Position numbers and translations under genes: made by a program. Positions 60,597 through 64,000 of a stretch of 64,000 nucleotides of DNA are shown one piece after another (positions within the stretch are counted from its first letter, which is position 1; the number at the start of each line of letters is the position of its first letter). The stretch comes from JAHEJJ01 sp965212205 (lineage in GTDB: Bacteria > Bacteroidota > Bacteroidia > Flavobacteriales > Flavobacteriaceae). The notes under the pieces are model-generated. The model saw only the letters and a program-made list of their open reading frames with translations. It did no database searches and had not been told where the DNA came from. The stretch lies in assembly GCA_965212205.1 (NCBI GenBank), contig CBDBUX010000011.1, positions 434,001-498,000 on the forward strand, in the 5' to 3' direction.

Positions 60597-60622
60597 TAAA
60601 AGTACTTGTTTTTTGAAACAAG
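60597..60622 (-). promoter_or_regulatory. Candidate promoter and adjoining dyad of the epimerase gene
   Basis: On the minus strand TACTTTTA (60604-60597) resembles the -7 box. Directly upstream, CTTGTTT-TTTG-AAACAAG (60605-60622) forms a 7-bp dyad where a repressor could block the promoter. Both assignments are inferred. Confidence 0.3.
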
Positions 60623-60668
60623 ACATTTTTTGTGCCGTCTTTCAATATAACAACAACATCCGCCTAAA

Positions 60669-61226
60669 TTGGAATCCAAGCTGTCCTTTCAAATCGAATT
60701 GGTAGAGAAATGCAAGGCCAATGACCGTAAAGCCCAAATGAAGCTGTACCGCCAGTACTGCGACGGGATGTACTGTGTGGCTATGCGGTTCCTGAAAAAT
60801 GAGGACGATGCGGAGGATGTTCTGCAGGATGCCTTTATCAAAGCATTTCAAAAACTTGATCAATTCAGGGGCGACGTGACCTTTGGTGCCTGGCTCAAAC
60901 GGATAGTGATCAATAAATGTCTTGACTTTATAAAGGCAAAGAAGGTGGCCTTTACGGAACTCCGGGAGCAGACACTCCATATTGTTGAGGATGAAGACTG
61001 GACTGTTGAAGCGGAGATTTCCATGGAGCAGGTAAAAGAAGCCATGCAACAATTACCAGAGAAATACAGGTTTGTTGTTCAGCTTTTCCTCCTGGAAGGA
61101 TATGATCACCAGGAGATATCACAAATTCTGGGCTTGAAGGAGCCCACTTGTCGTACCAGATTGTTGAGAGGCAAGGGCTATTTAAAGGAATTATTAAAAG
61201 AGAAACGTTATGTCACAGGATCTTAG
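60669..61226 (+). CDS. ECF-type sigma-70 family RNA polymerase sigma factor
   Basis: 185-residue alternative sigma factor with regions sigma-2 (LYRQYCDGMYCVAMRFLKNE, then DDAEDVLQDAFIKAFQKLDQ, about residues 25-68) and sigma-4 (LPEKYRFVVQLFLLEGYDHQ, then EISQILG, about residues 133-160). The start is TTG 60669; the frame back to the preceding stop holds no ATG, and the upstream gap lacks a housekeeping box, so it may drive its own transcription. The last 17 bases overlap the anti-sigma-like gene, a layout typical of a sigma and its regulator. Confidence 0.93.
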   Translation: MESKLSFQIELVEKCKANDRKAQMKLYRQYCDGMYCVAMRFLKNEDDAEDVLQDAFIKAFQKLDQFRGDVTFGAWLKRIVINKCLDFIKAKKVAFTELREQTLHIVEDEDWTVEAEISMEQVKEAMQQLPEKYRFVVQLFLLEGYDHQEISQILGLKEPTCRTRLLRGKGYLKELLKEKRYVTGS

Positions 61227-61794
61227 AGAGCTCTTTGAAGGAGAAAGAGACTATAAACATCGGATGAAAAAGGGACACGAGTCCAGGTTTTTAAGTCGTT
61301 TGGATTCTGCCATGCCGGTAAAAGAGAATAATAGATGGAGATTTTGGTCGGCGGCAGCTTCGGTGGTAATACTCCTCGGCATCGGGGTCTATTATTTTAA
61401 CACTATGGAAAAGGATCTTCCTGCAAATACAACCGTAGTCGAGAAAGCTGATAACCCTCAGAAAGAACAGGGGATATCACTGGGCGACTTGTCGCCGGAT
61501 CTTCGAAAGCTCGAAAATTACTATATGGCCAATATCAACCTGGAAATTTCACAGCTCAAGGTGTCGGCCGAAAACAAAGAAGTGGTAGACCATTTTATGG
61601 AACGACTGTCCGATTTAAATATCGAATATAATGAGCTCAATAAAGAATTGAATACCATGGGCCCGAACGATCAGACGATATCGGCCCTGATACAGAACCT
61701 GCAATTGCGTTTGGACCTTCTGCTTAAGTTAAAAAATAAATTAAATGAATTTAAATCATCAAACAATGAACAAGTCAAAAACAATAGTATCTAA
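61210..61794 (+). CDS. Probable anti-sigma factor, single-pass membrane protein
   Basis: 194 residues. A cytosolic N-terminal part (residues 1-46) rich in charges (LRELFEGERDYKHRMKKGHE) could hold the sigma factor. One membrane helix follows (FWSAAASVVILLGIGVYYF, about residues 46-64). The periplasmic part is helical with heptad-like spacing (about residues 92-185), ending in a lysine/leucine stretch. There is no zinc-binding HxxxCxxC motif, so it is not a classical ZAS anti-sigma. Function is inferred from position. It overlaps the sigma gene by 17 bases and the next gene by 29. Confidence 0.75.
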   Translation: MSQDLRELFEGERDYKHRMKKGHESRFLSRLDSAMPVKENNRWRFWSAAASVVILLGIGVYYFNTMEKDLPANTTVVEKADNPQKEQGISLGDLSPDLRKLENYYMANINLEISQLKVSAENKEVVDHFMERLSDLNIEYNELNKELNTMGPNDQTISALIQNLQLRLDLLLKLKNKLNEFKSSNNEQVKNNSI

Positions 61795-63253
61795 AACCCT
61801 AATGGTTTCTGCGCTGTTCACTATTATAGGAGTGACGGCACAAACTCAGAAAAAGACCTATTCTGAAACGTTTAATGTCGATAAAAATACGGTCATCAAT
61901 GTCAATACGAGCCATACCGATATCGAATTCGATACCTGGAACAAAAATCAGGTATCCGTAGAGGCGGTCATTGAATTGGAAGGAGTTACAGAGGAAGAAG
62001 CTCAGCAATATTTTGAGAATAACGGGATCAAAATCCTGGGCAACAGTACGGAGATTGAAATTAGTACTAAAAATTCATCTTCCTGGGGTCCTTATTTAGC
62101 CGGCGTTCCCGGGCTGGATCAGGATTTTGTGATCGAGATACCCGAAGTTGCCCCGTTTTTTGCGGATATAGAGATCCCGGATCTTCCAGAAATGCCTGAA
62201 ATGGCGGCTTTACCACCTATGCCACCACTTCCGCCTATGGAATTTGGAGAATTTGATTATGAAGAATACCAGGAAAGGGGAGAGGCATATCTCGAAGAAT
62301 GGAGCGAGCAATTCAGAGAGAGTTTCGATGAAGAATGGGAAGAAAATATGAAAGAATGGGGCGAGCAGTACAAGTCTAATATGGAAGAGTACCGCGAGAT
62401 CCAGGAGGAACATAGGCGGGAACACGAGGCAATGCGGGAAGAACGACTTAAGGAGCAGGAAGAGATGAGGAAAGAGGCTCAGGAGATCCGCAAGGAAGCA
62501 AAGCAATTGCAGAAGGAAGCCTTAAAAGAGGCGAGAAAAATGCATGAGGAAGAACGTCGTGTACACCGTAATGTGATCATATCAGGAGACAAAGTCAATG
62601 CCCCTAAGGTGTATTATTATTCGCCGGATGGTAAAAGCGGAAAATATAAGGTGAAGCGTACCATCAAAATAAAAATGCCCAAATCGGTAAAGCTCAATAT
62701 GAACGTACGTCATGGCGAGGTAAAACTGGCCGAAACCACCAGAGACATCAAAGCAACCTTGTCCTATGCAAGGTTGCTGGCCTCCACTATCGATGGAGAT
62801 AAAACCGATATCGTAGCTGCCTATTCTCCTGTTCGCGTAGAACAATGGAATGTTGGCAAGCTAAACACAAAATATTCCGGCGATATCGCATTGAATGATG
62901 TTAAATATCTAACACTCAACGCCACATCTTCCGATGTCACCATCAACCGTTTATTGAAAAAGGCCAAGGTCATTAACAATCTGGGTTCGCTCGACATACA
63001 ATCTATATCTCCTGAATTCTCAGGGGTGGAAATTGCGGTGAAAAATGGTCAGCTAAAATGTTTGTTGCCTGAAACAGCATTTAATATCAGGGCCACAGGA
63101 ACCTACAGTTCCATTGAGCTCCCCGAGGGATTAGTTGTAGAACTTTCTGAAAATCGATCACAAAAAATACAGCAGGGATACTATTTAAACAAAGATTCCG
63201 ATAAGCTTATCGTCATCGATTCTAACTATAGCGAAGTCTCTTTAAGACAATAA
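61766..63253 (+). CDS. Exported DUF4097-like protein with long charged helical insert
   Basis: 495 residues. It has a signal peptide (residues 1-25) and an N-terminal beta-rich piece (about 30-105). A proline-rich linker (about 124-160, with PPMPPLPPM) and a very charged Glu/Arg/Lys helix of about 100 residues (162-268) follow. A C-terminal beta-helix-like domain of the DUF4097 type (about 285-495, with NMNVRHGEVKL and LTLNATSSDVTIN) closes the protein. It is the third gene of the sigma operon, so it is probably a target or sensor of an envelope-stress circuit. The exact role is unknown. The stop abuts the convergent gene with no spacer. Confidence 0.75.
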   Translation: MNKSKTIVSKTLMVSALFTIIGVTAQTQKKTYSETFNVDKNTVINVNTSHTDIEFDTWNKNQVSVEAVIELEGVTEEEAQQYFENNGIKILGNSTEIEISTKNSSSWGPYLAGVPGLDQDFVIEIPEVAPFFADIEIPDLPEMPEMAALPPMPPLPPMEFGEFDYEEYQERGEAYLEEWSEQFRESFDEEWEENMKEWGEQYKSNMEEYREIQEEHRREHEAMREERLKEQEEMRKEAQEIRKEAKQLQKEALKEARKMHEEERRVHRNVIISGDKVNAPKVYYYSPDGKSGKYKVKRTIKIKMPKSVKLNMNVRHGEVKLAETTRDIKATLSYARLLASTIDGDKTDIVAAYSPVRVEQWNVGKLNTKYSGDIALNDVKYLTLNATSSDVTINRLLKKAKVINNLGSLDIQSISPEFSGVEIAVKNGQLKCLLPETAFNIRATGTYSSIELPEGLVVELSENRSQKIQQGYYLNKDSDKLIVIDSNYSEVSLRQ

Positions 63254-63988
63254 TTATTCTATTAAAATCAAGGTCCCAAATATATCTGCGTTGATCCATC
63301 CCTGGTTCTTGTCTTCTCCTGCTACAAATACCGACCCGATAAAATTTTCCCTTTCCTTGCTTCCGTCGTTATCACAATAGGCAAGCGCAAACCCTATTTT
63401 CTTGCCGGCCTTAAGCCGTACAGCAGTATTGCTTCCATCGTCCAGGTAAGAGTCGGGGTATAACTTAACTCGCATCTCCCAAAGACTTATATTTCCATTG
63501 ATGCTGATCCGGGTAAAGACATGATCGTTGTATAATCGGGCTTCTCTGTCCGGGGCAAGATCGACCACATTTCCATCTAAGGCCACATGATATGCAAAAG
63601 CATTGTGGCTGTATTGATGCAGGCCCCCGGAATTATCTTCATCGATAAAAATTTCAACACAATCATCGTCCCAATATCTTTTAAGCGGATCTTTGCGCTG
63701 ATCATAGTAAATATCATCGGTGACCTCTGCTAAAATATAGATATATTTTTGGTCCCAAAGAAGCTTAAACCTGCCTTTAAAATCGGCATGGTCCATGGCG
63801 TCTCCAAGCCAGATTTGATCAAGGGGATACCATTGGGCTTTGTGCCACGCATTTTCAGTGGCTTTACCGTCTATCGTAATAGGTGGGTTTACTCTAAAGA
63901 CCTCAATAAGCTGATGGTCTTCCTTTGTTCGAAGGTCACCACACGCAAAAAGGCCGGTGGCAAGACACAGCAAGATAAAGCGATTCAT
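63254..63988 (-). CDS. CBM9-like carbohydrate-binding lipoprotein
   Basis: 244 residues. The leader ends in a lipobox (GLFAC, Cys16). One CBM9/DOMON-like sugar-binding sandwich covers about residues 30-240. It has PPITIDGKATENAWHKAQW, FKLLWDQKYIYILAEVTDD and WDDDCVEIFIDEDN, the usual sequence of this family. There is no catalytic domain, so it may tether a glycan or act as a sugar sensor on the cell surface. Its stop codon directly abuts that of the convergent DUF4097-like gene. The start ATG 63988 lies 13 bases from the window edge, so its promoter is not visible. Confidence 0.88.
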   Translation of the reverse strand: MNRFILLCLATGLFACGDLRTKEDHQLIEVFRVNPPITIDGKATENAWHKAQWYPLDQIWLGDAMDHADFKGRFKLLWDQKYIYILAEVTDDIYYDQRKDPLKRYWDDDCVEIFIDEDNSGGLHQYSHNAFAYHVALDGNVVDLAPDREARLYNDHVFTRISINGNISLWEMRVKLYPDSYLDDGSNTAVRLKAGKKIGFALAYCDNDGSKERENFIGSVFVAGEDKNQGWINADIFGTLILIE

Positions 63989-64000
63989 AGTTCATAGGTT

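Noticed and set aside
62240..62570. Low-complexity frame, possible frameshift artefact in the DUF4097-like gene
   Set aside because: The reading frame is continuous into a normal C-terminal domain and the charge pattern is regular, so it is a true helical insert.

Overview
This window is a dense chromosomal segment of a marine-type member of the Flavobacteriaceae (Bacteroidota). The evidence is: two secreted proteins with type IX secretion (T9SS) type B C-terminal signals; a PUR-family (DUF3276) protein; DUF5606, DUF1573 and DUF2911 proteins; a TonB-dependent receptor with a carboxypeptidase-like N-terminal domain; and promoters of the Bacteroidota TAnnTTTG (-7) type. About 63 protein genes are packed with short gaps. 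I see no rRNA, tRNA, CRISPR array, transposase or phage gene, and no gene-free stretch longer than about 180 bases. Genus cannot be fixed from the sequence alone.

Positions 1-24,000 are mostly housekeeping. They hold a cut-off M14 peptidase, PUR protein, ABC exporter, nusB-DUF1573-yajC, a Tat-exported Gfo/Idh oxidoreductase, pepT, a TonB-dependent receptor, pyrD, an HMG-CoA lyase, guaB, a thioredoxin-like protein, lysA, a Lon-substrate-binding-domain protein, sucC, a TerB-like protein and hsp20. Among them sits a three-gene envelope cluster (14483-16793: porin, FMN-binding protein, four-helix membrane protein) that looks like an extracytoplasmic redox module of unknown role.

Positions 23,500-42,750 hold uvrB, two tandem T9SS type B secreted proteins with an ABC-2 transporter immediately upstream, a conserved protein with kinase-fold-like motifs, a minus-strand run (TupA-like ATP-grasp, tsaC, cca, ctaA, pRiA4b ORF-3-like), a small surface-glycan patch of three glycosyltransferases, then dapD diverging from ruvX-def-DUF5606.

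Positions 42,800-51,350 are a mostly minus-strand accessory block of catabolic and envelope enzymes: GH20 hexosaminidase, SGNH hydrolase, alpha/beta hydrolase, AhpD-like protein overlapping a cytosolic glycosyltransferase, DUF1080 lipoprotein, glutamine amidotransferase and a D-aminoacylase-like lipoprotein. Positions 51,400-58,000 carry mazG, a MATE pump and two convergent operons that together look like a lipid-linked sugar pathway (PAP2 phosphatase, ArnT-like GT39, flippase-like protein, polyprenyl-phosphate glycosyltransferase). The window closes with meaB, DUF2911, an aldose epimerase, an ECF sigma / anti-sigma-like / DUF4097-like operon and a CBM9-like lipoprotein.

Two window-wide traits stand out. 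Many genes appear to start at TTG or GTG, often with no in-frame ATG available. Promoter boxes of the TAnnTTTG type sit 10-45 bases before many starts and decide several start codons.
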